A stretch of 20,290 nucleotides of DNA from a virus. The translations under genes were made by a program, and so were the position numbers. Each line of letters opens with the position of its first letter. Position 1 is the stretch's first letter. The notes below the pieces were generated by a model, which saw only the letters and a program-made list of their open reading frames with translations, had not been told where the DNA came from and searched no databases. This document shows, in pieces, positions 5,058 to 12,785 of the stretch. The DNA lies in the IMG/VR virus record IMGVR_UViG_3300020195_000447, positions 1 to 20,290 of that record; one strand, written 5' to 3'.

Positions 5058-8000
5058 GTGGAGGACGAGATCCCGATCAGCTTCGCCCCACTGTATCGTG
5101 GGACCGCAGAGGGCGCTGACTGCCCGAGCTGCCCGTTCGCGACGAACGGTGAGCCGACGCGGCCGGTGTTCTCAGAGTTCCCCGAGGATCCTGCGTGGAT
5201 GGTGATCGGTGAAGGGCCAGGGTTCAACGAGGTCCGGCAGAGCCGCCCGTTCATCGGCGCGGGCGGGCAGGTGGTCGACAAGGTGCTCGTCAAGATCGGG
5301 CGCGCGCGGCGTGACCTCTACGTCGGCAACGTGATGCTGTGCATGCCTCCGCAGGGCACACCCGAAGCGGCGCGGCAGCGCGCGGCGATCGCATGCCACC
5401 CGCGGCTCGTGCGCGAGCTCGCCGAGTTCCCAGGCAAGCCGATCCTGACCCTCGGCGCAGTGGCTGCGCGTGCGATCATCCCCAAGCCGGCGCTCGATGC
5501 GATCGATCCACCCGACGCACCCAAGTCGATCCGCAAATCGCAGAAGCTGCGCCAGCAACCGCAACTGAAGAACGCGATCGCGCGGCGCAAGCAGATCGAC
5601 AAGATCGGACAACGCCGGCTCAAGAAAATGATCACGCACCTGCGTGGTCAGATCAAAGCCGAGCTGAAAAAGAAGCAACGCGCGCGGCCCGATGAGCCGT
5701 ACCTGCAAGCCGAGGTTGCCCGCGTCCAGCCACGGATGGAGCTGAAGGCGCGCGAGGACGCGATCAAGGAGTTCGAGCTCGCGGTGAAGACCCGCGATGC
5801 GAAGAAGAAGGTCGACGTGCTCAAGCCCAAGGCGAGGAAGCCCAAGCCGATCAAGATCTCGGACATCGTAAGCACGCTGTTCGAGATCAATGTCGACGGT
5901 ACCGGCCCTCGACCGTTGATCCCGGGCATCCATCCGGCATCGCTGCTCCGCGGGGGTGGCGCGTCGATCGGCGGCTCGCACACGCCCGACCTCGCGTACG
6001 TCAACCTGATCTACGACGCTGGCAAGGTCGATGCGCTCTCGAAGGGGAAGGACATCCGGCTCAAGCTCAACGTCGAGTACGAGCTGACCGACGTGGATCG
6101 CACGGTCGAGCTGTTCCTCAAGGTCTACCGCGATGCGCTTGAAGAGGACGCATGCTCGCTCGATCTTGAGACCTACGTTGACGACCCGGATCGCCACACC
6201 GCGCTGATGGCGTACGTGGCGAAGATCCGCGTGGTCGGGCTCGCGACGCAGAAGCACGCGATCTCGCTAGCGTGGGATCTCTTGCCGTCGTGGTGTCACT
6301 CGCTGTTGCAGCTGTTGATCGGCCGCGTCGAGATGACGTACCACAACGGGCTCTACGATCGCACGGTGCTGCTCGCGCAGGGCTTCATCATGGGGCCGCG
6401 ATGGTTCGACACCTTGCTCGCGCACCACGCAGCGTTCCCGGGCAACTCGCACCGGTTGCAGACGGTGACCGCGCAGTTCTACGGCGTGACGCCGTGGAAG
6501 AGCGAGTTTCGTAACGCCGAGGAGAACGGCGAAGACCTCGCGATCTACAACGCGAAGGACACCGGCGGCACGCACGCGCTCCGGGCGCCGCTGACCTTGT
6601 GGATGAAGCGCACGAACACGTTGCGCGTCTACGAGCTCGATAAGAAGATGTCCGCGATCGCAAGCGACATGCACATCGCGGGCATGCCGGTGTCGCGCGA
6701 GGTCAACTCCGAGCTGCTAGCTACGTTCACGAAGAACGTCGTGGAGTCACGACGCGCCGTCGAGGACATCGCGCGCGATCCTAAGCTGCGCGAGCAGATC
6801 TGGCACCACCTGGCACTGCAACAGGCCCGCAAGCAGCGCAAGGTCGACCCCGATGACTTAGAGGCCCGCTACGACGTCCGCCTAGCAGCGATGAAGCTGG
6901 ATCCCGATTGGAAGTGGAAGATCGGCGCCAGTAAGCACGTCGCGGCGCTGCTCCAAGCGATGGGCGTCGGGCTCTACCAGACCACCGAAGGCGGCGACGT
7001 CTCAACGAAAAAGGACGTGCTAGAGGCGCTGACCGAGGTTCCGATCGTTCGCGAGATCCTCACGTTCCGCGAGAACGACAAGCTGCACTCGACGTTCGTG
7101 TGGGGCCTCTTCGATCGCACGAACCACACCGGCGAGATCGTGCAATACGGCTACGCCGACGGGAACGATCGCATTCATCCGATCTGGAACGTCCATCGGA
7201 TCTCGGGCCGCTGGGCCTCACAGTGGCCGGTGGTCTCCAACGTTCCGAAGGACAAGTGGAAAAAGGTTCTCGACTTCGCGCTCTCGGTGCTTCGTGGCAG
7301 GCTGGACACGAGCGGCATCATCCCGCCGGCGAAGGGCAGCTTCGAGCTCGACGGGTCGCACTACCGGTTCAGCGATAAGGACAGCTCGTTCTCAAAGATG
7401 GTGCGGCCGAACCTGCGTCGGCAGATCCGCGCACCCAAGGGGCGAGTCCTCGTCGGGTTCGACTTCGCGCAGATCGAGGCTCGCGTGATCGCGCTCATCT
7501 CGGGCGATCCGTTCCTGTGCGCGATCTTCGCCGAGGGTCGCGACCCGCACATCGAGTGCGCTCGGATCATCTTCGCAGGCTTCGACACGTTCGACAAGGC
7601 CACGCAGAAGCAGCTACGTGAGCAGACCAAGCCGATCGAGTACGGGGCGATGTATCTCGCGCAGGTCGAGACGCTGCACAAGCAAATGCTCAAGGAGGGG
7701 CATTTGATCAAGCTCGTCGACCTTGCAAAAGCGATCGCGAAGCTGCTCCACGCGATGGCGGGCCTCGTACGTTGGCAGCATCAGACCGTTGCGAACGCGT
7801 CGTGCCCTCCGTACGAGGTGAAAGACTTCGTGATCGGCCGCCGCCGTACGTGGCCGATGGGCAACGTTGAGGGCACCGAGGCCGTCAACTTCGGCGTTCA
7901 GACCGCGGCGGCGTCGATCATGAACACCGGTATGGCGCAGATGGCCGATCGGATGCACGAGTTCACCCAGGCGCACATGATCGCGCAGATCCATGACGCA

Positions 8001-8144
8001 TGCGTGTTCGAGTGCTGGGAGGACGAGGCTGAGCGGCTCGCTGAGGTGATCAAGGTGGCGTACACGCAAGAGTACGAACGCGACGGCCGAACGATCCCGT
8101 TCCCTGTTGACGTGCGGATCGGCCAAGACTGGAGCGAGGTGTGA
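5058..8144 (+). CDS. UDG - 3'-5' exonuclease - family A DNA polymerase fusion
   Basis: 1028 aa. The N-terminus is a family-4-type uracil-DNA glycosylase: Cys22-x2-Cys25 and Cys95-x17-Cys113 match its Fe-S ligand pattern, GEGPG is at residues 51-55, and HPASLL begins at His292. A Lys/Arg-rich helical insertion (about 160-275) separates these halves. The exonuclease has SLDLET (Asp369, Glu371), YHNGLYD and YNAKD. The polymerase has GRWASQWP, motif A DFAQIEAR (Asp802), motif B KPIEYG (Lys858, Tyr862) and motif C IHDACVFE (Asp980), where the usual HDE reads HDA. It is the likely replicative polymerase. Fusion of this glycosylase type to PolA is known from SPO1-like phages; whether this one excises uracil or only recognises it is open. 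The gene is preceded by P5. Confidence 0.93.
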   Translation: MEDEIPISFAPLYRGTAEGADCPSCPFATNGEPTRPVFSEFPEDPAWMVIGEGPGFNEVRQSRPFIGAGGQVVDKVLVKIGRARRDLYVGNVMLCMPPQGTPEAARQRAAIACHPRLVRELAEFPGKPILTLGAVAARAIIPKPALDAIDPPDAPKSIRKSQKLRQQPQLKNAIARRKQIDKIGQRRLKKMITHLRGQIKAELKKKQRARPDEPYLQAEVARVQPRMELKAREDAIKEFELAVKTRDAKKKVDVLKPKARKPKPIKISDIVSTLFEINVDGTGPRPLIPGIHPASLLRGGGASIGGSHTPDLAYVNLIYDAGKVDALSKGKDIRLKLNVEYELTDVDRTVELFLKVYRDALEEDACSLDLETYVDDPDRHTALMAYVAKIRVVGLATQKHAISLAWDLLPSWCHSLLQLLIGRVEMTYHNGLYDRTVLLAQGFIMGPRWFDTLLAHHAAFPGNSHRLQTVTAQFYGVTPWKSEFRNAEENGEDLAIYNAKDTGGTHALRAPLTLWMKRTNTLRVYELDKKMSAIASDMHIAGMPVSREVNSELLATFTKNVVESRRAVEDIARDPKLREQIWHHLALQQARKQRKVDPDDLEARYDVRLAAMKLDPDWKWKIGASKHVAALLQAMGVGLYQTTEGGDVSTKKDVLEALTEVPIVREILTFRENDKLHSTFVWGLFDRTNHTGEIVQYGYADGNDRIHPIWNVHRISGRWASQWPVVSNVPKDKWKKVLDFALSVLRGRLDTSGIIPPAKGSFELDGSHYRFSDKDSSFSKMVRPNLRRQIRAPKGRVLVGFDFAQIEARVIALISGDPFLCAIFAEGRDPHIECARIIFAGFDTFDKATQKQLREQTKPIEYGAMYLAQVETLHKQMLKEGHLIKLVDLAKAIAKLLHAMAGLVRWQHQTVANASCPPYEVKDFVIGRRRTWPMGNVEGTEAVNFGVQTAAASIMNTGMAQMADRMHEFTQAHMIAQIHDACVFECWEDEAERLAEVIKVAYTQEYERDGRTIPFPVDVRIGQDWSEV

Positions 8145-8146
8145 CG

Positions 8147-8169
8147 CTGTCAGCCCCTCGTCGTACAAC
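8147..8169 (+). promoter_or_regulatory. Promoter-like element P6 (leaderless type)
   Basis: TGTCAGCCCC begins at 8148 and TACAAC lies at 8164-8169, the standard 16-nt offset but the weakest -10 match of the set. ATG 8178 follows after 8 nt. It begins just after the polymerase stop. Confidence 0.6.
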
Positions 8170-8177
8170 CATCAACC

Positions 8178-8579
8178 ATGGAATTCATCGATGGCCGGCT
8201 CACACCGGGCACATGCCCGGACTGCCCGCCCACATACATGGGGGTTGTTCATCATGTGGCATGCACGCGGGCAGGTGGTGAGCTGATGCTCGCGCTTCAG
8301 GGTGAGCGTGATGCGTTCCTGGCGCAGCTACCAAACCGCCAACACCAAACCTCTGGTGTTGTCACTGATCCGGTGAACCCACCGCACTATCAGGGCGATC
8401 TCGTGATGCGCATCATCGAGCACTTCGGGCTCGAAACATCGTTCTATCTCGCGAACCTCATCAAGTACGTGCTGCGCCACGGCAAGAAAGCAGGGCTCGA
8501 AGATCTGCGAAAGGCCCGCTGGTATCTCGATCGCGCGATCGCACGCGCCGAAGGCAAACACGTGGAAGGTGTGAAATGA
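8178..8579 (+). CDS. DUF3310 family protein with N-terminal zinc motif
   Basis: 133 aa. The C-terminal half (DPVNPPHYQG, then LVMRIIEHFGLETSFYLANL and IKYVLRHGKKAGLEDLRKAR) is a typical DUF3310 domain, a small helical family common in phages beside nucleotide-metabolism genes and sometimes called nucleotide-kinase-like. The first 35 residues add CPDC and a later HHVAC, a possible zinc site. The start follows P6. Its TGA overlaps the next ATG (ATGA). The biochemical role of the family is not settled. Confidence 0.85.
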   Translation: MEFIDGRLTPGTCPDCPPTYMGVVHHVACTRAGGELMLALQGERDAFLAQLPNRQHQTSGVVTDPVNPPHYQGDLVMRIIEHFGLETSFYLANLIKYVLRHGKKAGLEDLRKARWYLDRAIARAEGKHVEGVK

Positions 8580-8752
8580 CCTGGCCTCAAATCGTCATCA
8601 CACTCTGGTTTCTCTTGAACGTCGGGTTCGTGGCCATCACTGTCACGCGCGACACGAAGATCAGCGTAACAACCGCTACAACCACTGTGCTGCTGTTCAT
8701 GGTGGTCTACGGTGCACTTTCGTGGGTTCTGCGTGCAGGAGGTTTCTGGTGA
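8576..8752 (+). CDS. 58-aa two-span membrane protein
   Basis: Too short for most gene callers but well supported: it starts in an ATGA overlap with the DUF3310 gene and ends in a GTGA overlap with thyX. It begins MTWPQIVITLWFLLNVGFVA and has two hydrophobic spans (about 4-24 and 36-54) separated by a short TRDTKIS turn, ending GGFW. It resembles a common small phage membrane protein with a terminal GGF/GGFW found near DUF3310-type genes; its function is unknown. A holin role is possible from topology alone, but no lysin is nearby. Confidence 0.75.
   Translation: MTWPQIVITLWFLLNVGFVAITVTRDTKISVTTATTTVLLFMVVYGALSWVLRAGGFW
8737..8742 (+). promoter_or_regulatory. Strong Shine-Dalgarno for thyX
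   Basis: AGGAGG lies 6 nt before GTG 8749 and fixes this start over the ATG at 8722, which lies upstream within the membrane-protein gene. It shows that the replication half does use Shine-Dalgarno initiation for internal operon genes. Confidence 0.75.
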
Positions 8753-9720
8753 GCGAGGCACAGCGCACGGACATCGAGCTGCTGACCGACGCTGACGGGC
8801 ACATCTTCGCCCAACAGCCGATCGAAGGTGGCGCATCGATCATCGTGCGCATCATCGCCGATTCGATCACCGACGGCGGCTCGCGGCTCATCACGTGGTG
8901 CTGGGAGTACCAGCGGATGATCCACGCGGAGATCATGACGCACCGGGCGCTCAGCCGTAACGCGTCCAGCTCGCGCGCCATCCCGGCGAGCAAGCTGCGC
9001 GAGCGCGTGCTCAACGCGCCGGCGATCCCCGTGCACTGGGGGCAGAACCAGGCCGGCATGCAGGCATCAGCTGAGGTGACGGACATCGACGCCGCGCGCG
9101 CGTGGTGGCTCGAAGGCCGCGACCTGATGGCAGCGCACCACGCGAAGGGCGAGGCACTGGGGCTGCACAAGCAGATCGTCAACCGGCAGATCGAGCCGTG
9201 GATGATGATCTCGACGATCATCTCGGCGACCGACCACTCGAACCTGTTCCATCTTCGCAAGCATGCGATGGCTGAGCCGAACTTTCAGGTGGTTGCGAGC
9301 CTCGCGTGGGAGTTGTTCCACAACCACATGCCGGTGTTCATCCAGATCAACGGCTGGCACCTACCCTACGTCAACGCGAGCGACATGGAGGTCTCGAAGA
9401 GGACTGAGGATCTGCTCAAGTTGTCGACGGCACGGTGCGCGCGCGTCTCGTACCTCACGCACGATGGCAAGCGTGATCGAGCGAAGGACTTCGAGCTCCA
9501 CGACACGCTCGCGGCAACGGCAACCAAGGGTGAAGATCCGATGCACGCGTCCCCACTAGAGCACCCGGCGTTGGCGGTCGGTGGGCGCGCTCGGATCGGC
9601 AACTTCGAGGGTTGGAAGCAGTACCGAAAGTTCTTCCCACACGAGAACGGCCCCGACGTCAGCGTGCGTTGCTACCGCTGCGGCTGCTGGGGTGGGCGTC
9701 ACGTTCGGGACTGCCCGTAG
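8749..9720 (+). CDS. thyX: FAD-dependent thymidylate synthase ThyX with C-terminal Cys tail
   Basis: 323 aa from GTG 8749. The ThyX signature appears as THRALSRNASSSR (residues 64-76), the phage-type version in which the first Arg of RHRx7S is Thr; WGQNQAGMQ and the His-rich ATDHSNLFHLRKH segment follow. The enzyme methylates dUMP to dTMP using methylenetetrahydrofolate, FAD and NADPH, supplying dTTP for phage replication beside a UDG-bearing polymerase. The last 20 or so residues (VRCYRCGCWGGRHVRDCP) form a zinc-knuckle-like tail (CxxC, then H and C) that I do not recall from standard ThyX. The family call is firm; the tail function is unknown. Confidence 0.92.
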   Translation: MSEAQRTDIELLTDADGHIFAQQPIEGGASIIVRIIADSITDGGSRLITWCWEYQRMIHAEIMTHRALSRNASSSRAIPASKLRERVLNAPAIPVHWGQNQAGMQASAEVTDIDAARAWWLEGRDLMAAHHAKGEALGLHKQIVNRQIEPWMMISTIISATDHSNLFHLRKHAMAEPNFQVVASLAWELFHNHMPVFIQINGWHLPYVNASDMEVSKRTEDLLKLSTARCARVSYLTHDGKRDRAKDFELHDTLAATATKGEDPMHASPLEHPALAVGGRARIGNFEGWKQYRKFFPHENGPDVSVRCYRCGCWGGRHVRDCP

Positions 9721-9743
9721 CTGTCAGCCCCGCGCTGTAGGGT
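9720..9743 (+). promoter_or_regulatory. Promoter-like element P7, upstream of the helicase
   Basis: TGTCAGCCCC begins at 9722 and TAGGGT lies at 9738-9743. GTG 9751 follows after 7 nt with no Shine-Dalgarno sequence. It begins directly at the thyX stop codon. Confidence 0.72.
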
Positions 9744-9750
9744 AGGCGTC

Positions 9751-12570
9751 GTGGAAGAGCAACCCGTCCTCGTAGACACCGCAGAGCAGACCGCGATCAC
9801 CAGCTTCGTCGCCAGTGGCAAAGGCAACCTGATCGTGGATGCGCTTGCCGGGACCGGTAAGTGCCTCGGATCCGGTACACCCGTGTTGCTGTTCGATGGG
9901 CGTGTGATCCCCGTTGAAGATGTGCGAACCGGGATGCTCTTGATGGGTCCAGATAGCGAGCCACGGCGCGTTCTCACAACAAACATCGGTCGAGGCCCGC
10001 TGTATCGCATCAGCCCTGTAAAGGGTGAGTCGTGGGTCTGCAACGACATCCATGTGATGACGTTGACGGGGACCGGTTTCTGGCACGATCAGATCCGTGA
10101 TGTGCCGCTGAACGAGCATCTTGCAGCATGCGGTGAACAACGCCCAGATCGAAACTGGAAGTTGCTACGCACGGGTGTGAAGTGGCCCGCCCAACCCATC
10201 CCGCTGGATCCATACCTCGCAGGACTGTGGCTAGGGGACGGTACCTTTGACTCACCGACGATCACGAATGCTGATCCAGAGGTGGCTGCCTATTGCCGTA
10301 AGATTGCGCCGCAGTTGGGTGTTGAGTGTGTGGTCACTGAAACGCCACGCAACAATTCAAACCTGATCCGTTTTCGTTTTGGTGCGAGGGGTACGTTCAA
10401 CACGCGCACCGAACGCAACGCGTTTCAGGATGCTGTTCAAGCCTTCAAGGTTGACAATGAAAAAGTGATCCCGTGGTGCTACTTGAGCAACTCACGGGAG
10501 AATCGACTTGCGTTACTCGCTGGGCTGATCGACACCGATGGGTTTGTCACATCAGGCTGCGTCGAGATCACGTCGAAATACGATCGGCTCGCAGACGCCA
10601 TTTTGTTCCTTGCACGTTCGCTGGGTTTCGCTGCCTACATGAGCAAGAAGCGCGCAACGATCAAATCGCTGAACTTCGAGGGCGTCTACAACCGCATCAT
10701 GATCTCAGGCGATATCGACGAGATTCCATGCTTGGTTAAAAGGCGTCAAAGTGCGCCGCGCACGCAGATCAAGCGTGTGACTGTTACGGGGTGGGACGCA
10801 GAACCAATCGGCGAGGGCGATTACTATGGCTTCACGCTTGACGGCGATGGCCGATTCTTGCTCGGTGACTTCACGGTCACGCACAACACAACGACGATCA
10901 TCAAGTCGCTCGCGCAGATCCCTCAGCGCAGCATCTTGATGTGTGCGTTCAACAAGCGGATCGCGATCGAGCTCGAAGCCAAGCTCCCGAAGATGCCCAA
11001 GGGTACCGCGGTGCACGTCAAGACGTTTCACGCGATCGGGCTATCGATCGTCAAGCACCACTTTCGGCACCTTCAGGTTTCTGCGCAAGGCACCGAAGAG
11101 CTGATCAACCGCGCCGCGGGCAAAGAGATCTCGTTCAAGATGCGGCGTTGCGCAGTGAACTTGCTGCGCATGATCAAGGAGACCCGTGCCGAGCGCATCC
11201 CACCAACAGCCGATGAAGCGCACGCGATCGGGCTCGAATACGCGTTGTTCAAGACGCTCAATGAAGTTGAGATCAGCCTGTGCATCGAGGCTGTACGTGA
11301 CGCGTACATCCTCAGCGCGAACTTGAACGAGCGCGCGACGATCGATTTCTGCGACATGGTGTGGGCCGCCGCCACGCTCGACCTCGCACCGCCGTCACGG
11401 TATCAGGCGATCTTCGTAGACGAGTTGCAGGACATCTCCGAACCGCAGCTCAAGCTGCTGCTCAAGCTGATGGTCCCAGGCACCGGACGGTTCATCGGTG
11501 TCGGTGACAAGAACCAGCAAATCTATGGCTGGCGTGGCTCGATGGGCGCCAAGGTGTGGAAGGTTGCGCACGATCAGCTGGGCTCGACGTTCCTACCGCT
11601 CACGATGACGTGGCGCTGCTCGGCGGCCATCGTGAAGGAAGCGAACGGGATCGTCCCACAACTGCGCGCCCGCCCGAACGCACCCGCCGGGCACGTTGTT
11701 GATACGAAGTGGTTGGCGTTGCCTGCGGCGATTCGGGCTGGCGTGCCGATCGCGCACGGCAAGCACACGTTCGTACTTTCACGGACCAACGCGAGCCTGC
11801 TCGACGTCGCACTGTACCTGTGGCGTGAACGCGTCCAGTTCGAGCTCAGCGGGGGTGAGGATGTGCTTGAGCCGTTGTTCAGCATCCTCGACAAGCTCGA
11901 TCTGCAAAGCGAGGAGACGTATCGAAAGACGCTCGCGAAGTGGGTGGATGAGGAGCTAGCGCGGGCCGAGAAGCTCAACGCCACGGCCTACGCGGATCGC
12001 GTCGAGGAGCAGTTCAACATGCTTCAGATCGCGATCACGTACACCAAGCCGAAGATGGTGCGGAAGCTGCTCACCGACCTCATGGTGCCGAACAGCGCCG
12101 GTGTGCTGCTCTCGACGGTACACAAGGTCAAGGGCCTCGAAGCGGAGCGGGTGTTCCTGCTCAAGCAAACGTTCGCGCGGTACGCGAAACGCCCATGCTT
12201 CACGTGCCGCGGTAAAGTGAGCCCAGGTTGCGGAGTCTGCCACGGCACCGGTTTCTTCAAGGAAGAGAAGATTCCGCAGGAGGAGCTCAACATCGAGTAC
12301 GTCGCGATCACGCGCGCGAAGAGCCGGCTCGTGTGGGTCGATATCGAAGATCGATTCACAATCACGGAAGCCACTGAGGATCCGCTCTTGGCGGTCGTGC
12401 GCCATCAGCTCGGTGTCGTCTCCGAGCGTGATCAGCTGATCGCAGCGGTGGGTCGGTTCGAGAACGGCGGCATGCCGCATGCGATGGCAGAAGGCTTTGC
12501 CGATCCGCCGCGGGGTGACCATGCACGCGACACAATGATGACGGACTTCTACGAGTCTGAGGAGCCGTGA
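9751..12570 (+). CDS. UvrD/Rep-type superfamily 1 helicase, intein-containing
   Basis: 939 aa precursor; about 597 aa after splicing. The P-loop reads LAGTGK, then the intein (residues 38-379), then TTTIIKSL. Further helicase motifs: VKTFHAIG; motif II IFVDELQDIS (Asp557, Glu558); motif III VGDKNQQIYGWRG; motif IV region FVLSRTN; motif V STVHKVKGLEAERV; motif VI EYVAITRAK (Tyr850). The DEL.D Walker B and QIYGWRG point to a UvrD/Rep-like 3'-5' DNA helicase. Between motifs V and VI sits a cysteine module, Cys816-x2-Cys819-x7-Cys827-x2-Cys830, resembling one DnaJ-type zinc unit. Splicing is required to rebuild the ATP site. The start follows P7. The end overlaps the next gene as GTGA. Confidence 0.92.
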   Translation: MEEQPVLVDTAEQTAITSFVASGKGNLIVDALAGTGKCLGSGTPVLLFDGRVIPVEDVRTGMLLMGPDSEPRRVLTTNIGRGPLYRISPVKGESWVCNDIHVMTLTGTGFWHDQIRDVPLNEHLAACGEQRPDRNWKLLRTGVKWPAQPIPLDPYLAGLWLGDGTFDSPTITNADPEVAAYCRKIAPQLGVECVVTETPRNNSNLIRFRFGARGTFNTRTERNAFQDAVQAFKVDNEKVIPWCYLSNSRENRLALLAGLIDTDGFVTSGCVEITSKYDRLADAILFLARSLGFAAYMSKKRATIKSLNFEGVYNRIMISGDIDEIPCLVKRRQSAPRTQIKRVTVTGWDAEPIGEGDYYGFTLDGDGRFLLGDFTVTHNTTTIIKSLAQIPQRSILMCAFNKRIAIELEAKLPKMPKGTAVHVKTFHAIGLSIVKHHFRHLQVSAQGTEELINRAAGKEISFKMRRCAVNLLRMIKETRAERIPPTADEAHAIGLEYALFKTLNEVEISLCIEAVRDAYILSANLNERATIDFCDMVWAAATLDLAPPSRYQAIFVDELQDISEPQLKLLLKLMVPGTGRFIGVGDKNQQIYGWRGSMGAKVWKVAHDQLGSTFLPLTMTWRCSAAIVKEANGIVPQLRARPNAPAGHVVDTKWLALPAAIRAGVPIAHGKHTFVLSRTNASLLDVALYLWRERVQFELSGGEDVLEPLFSILDKLDLQSEETYRKTLAKWVDEELARAEKLNATAYADRVEEQFNMLQIAITYTKPKMVRKLLTDLMVPNSAGVLLSTVHKVKGLEAERVFLLKQTFARYAKRPCFTCRGKVSPGCGVCHGTGFFKEEKIPQEELNIEYVAITRAKSRLVWVDIEDRFTITEATEDPLLAVVRHQLGVVSERDQLIAAVGRFENGGMPHAMAEGFADPPRGDHARDTMMTDFYESEEP
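9862..10887 (+). mobile_element. LAGLIDADG homing-endonuclease intein in helicase P-loop
   Basis: 342-aa intein between Lys37 and Thr380 of the precursor. It begins with Cys38 (CLGSGTPVLLFDG, block A), has a block-B-like CNDIHVMTL with His101, and two dodecapeptides: LAGLWLGDG (156-164) and LAGLIDTDG (256-264), each with the acidic residue needed for cleavage. It ends with YYGFTLDGDG and DFTVTHN (blocks F and G), with Thr as the +1 residue. All splicing residues and both endonuclease acids are present, so it looks active in splicing and homing. Codon use appears less GC-rich than the flanking helicase, consistent with transfer. Confidence 0.93.
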
Positions 12571-12785
12571 CTCGACCGTGCTTTCGCCCGGGGTGTGCAC
12601 ACACCACGGATGAACCATGCTTGCGTGGTCCTGCGCTGCGAGATGCCAACGCGAACCGTGATCGAGCCCCGCTGTGCACGAAGGTCGCGCGGTGCATCTT
12701 GCCCGCAGATCACGCAGACAGCTGTGCGATCGCCGAGCCGCGTGAGATCGCGCCGAATCTGTTCGATAAAGGAAAAATCAAGTGA
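12567..12785 (+). CDS. Small Cys/His-rich protein
   Basis: 72 aa from GTG 12567, overlapping the helicase stop as GTGA and the next start in the same way. Cysteines occur as CFRPGCAH and as CTKVARCILPADHADSCA; the second is the C..LP.H...C pattern common in short zinc-binding phage proteins. The minus-strand gene at 19651 has a similar HHDGPCAHP element. The function is unknown. Tight coupling on both sides supports that it is real. Confidence 0.68.
   Translation: MTRPCFRPGCAHTTDEPCLRGPALRDANANRDRAPLCTKVARCILPADHADSCAIAEPREIAPNLFDKGKIK

Noticed and set aside
5172-6257. Long antisense open frame (361 aa) inside the polymerase gene
   Set aside because: It is a shadow of GC-rich codon use. The opposite strand has clear UDG and exonuclease motifs and the antisense product shows only Leu/Arg/Asp-rich low-complexity sequence.
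11956-12618. 220-aa antisense frame under the helicase
   Set aside because: No recognisable domain, and it lies opposite strong helicase motifs V and VI.
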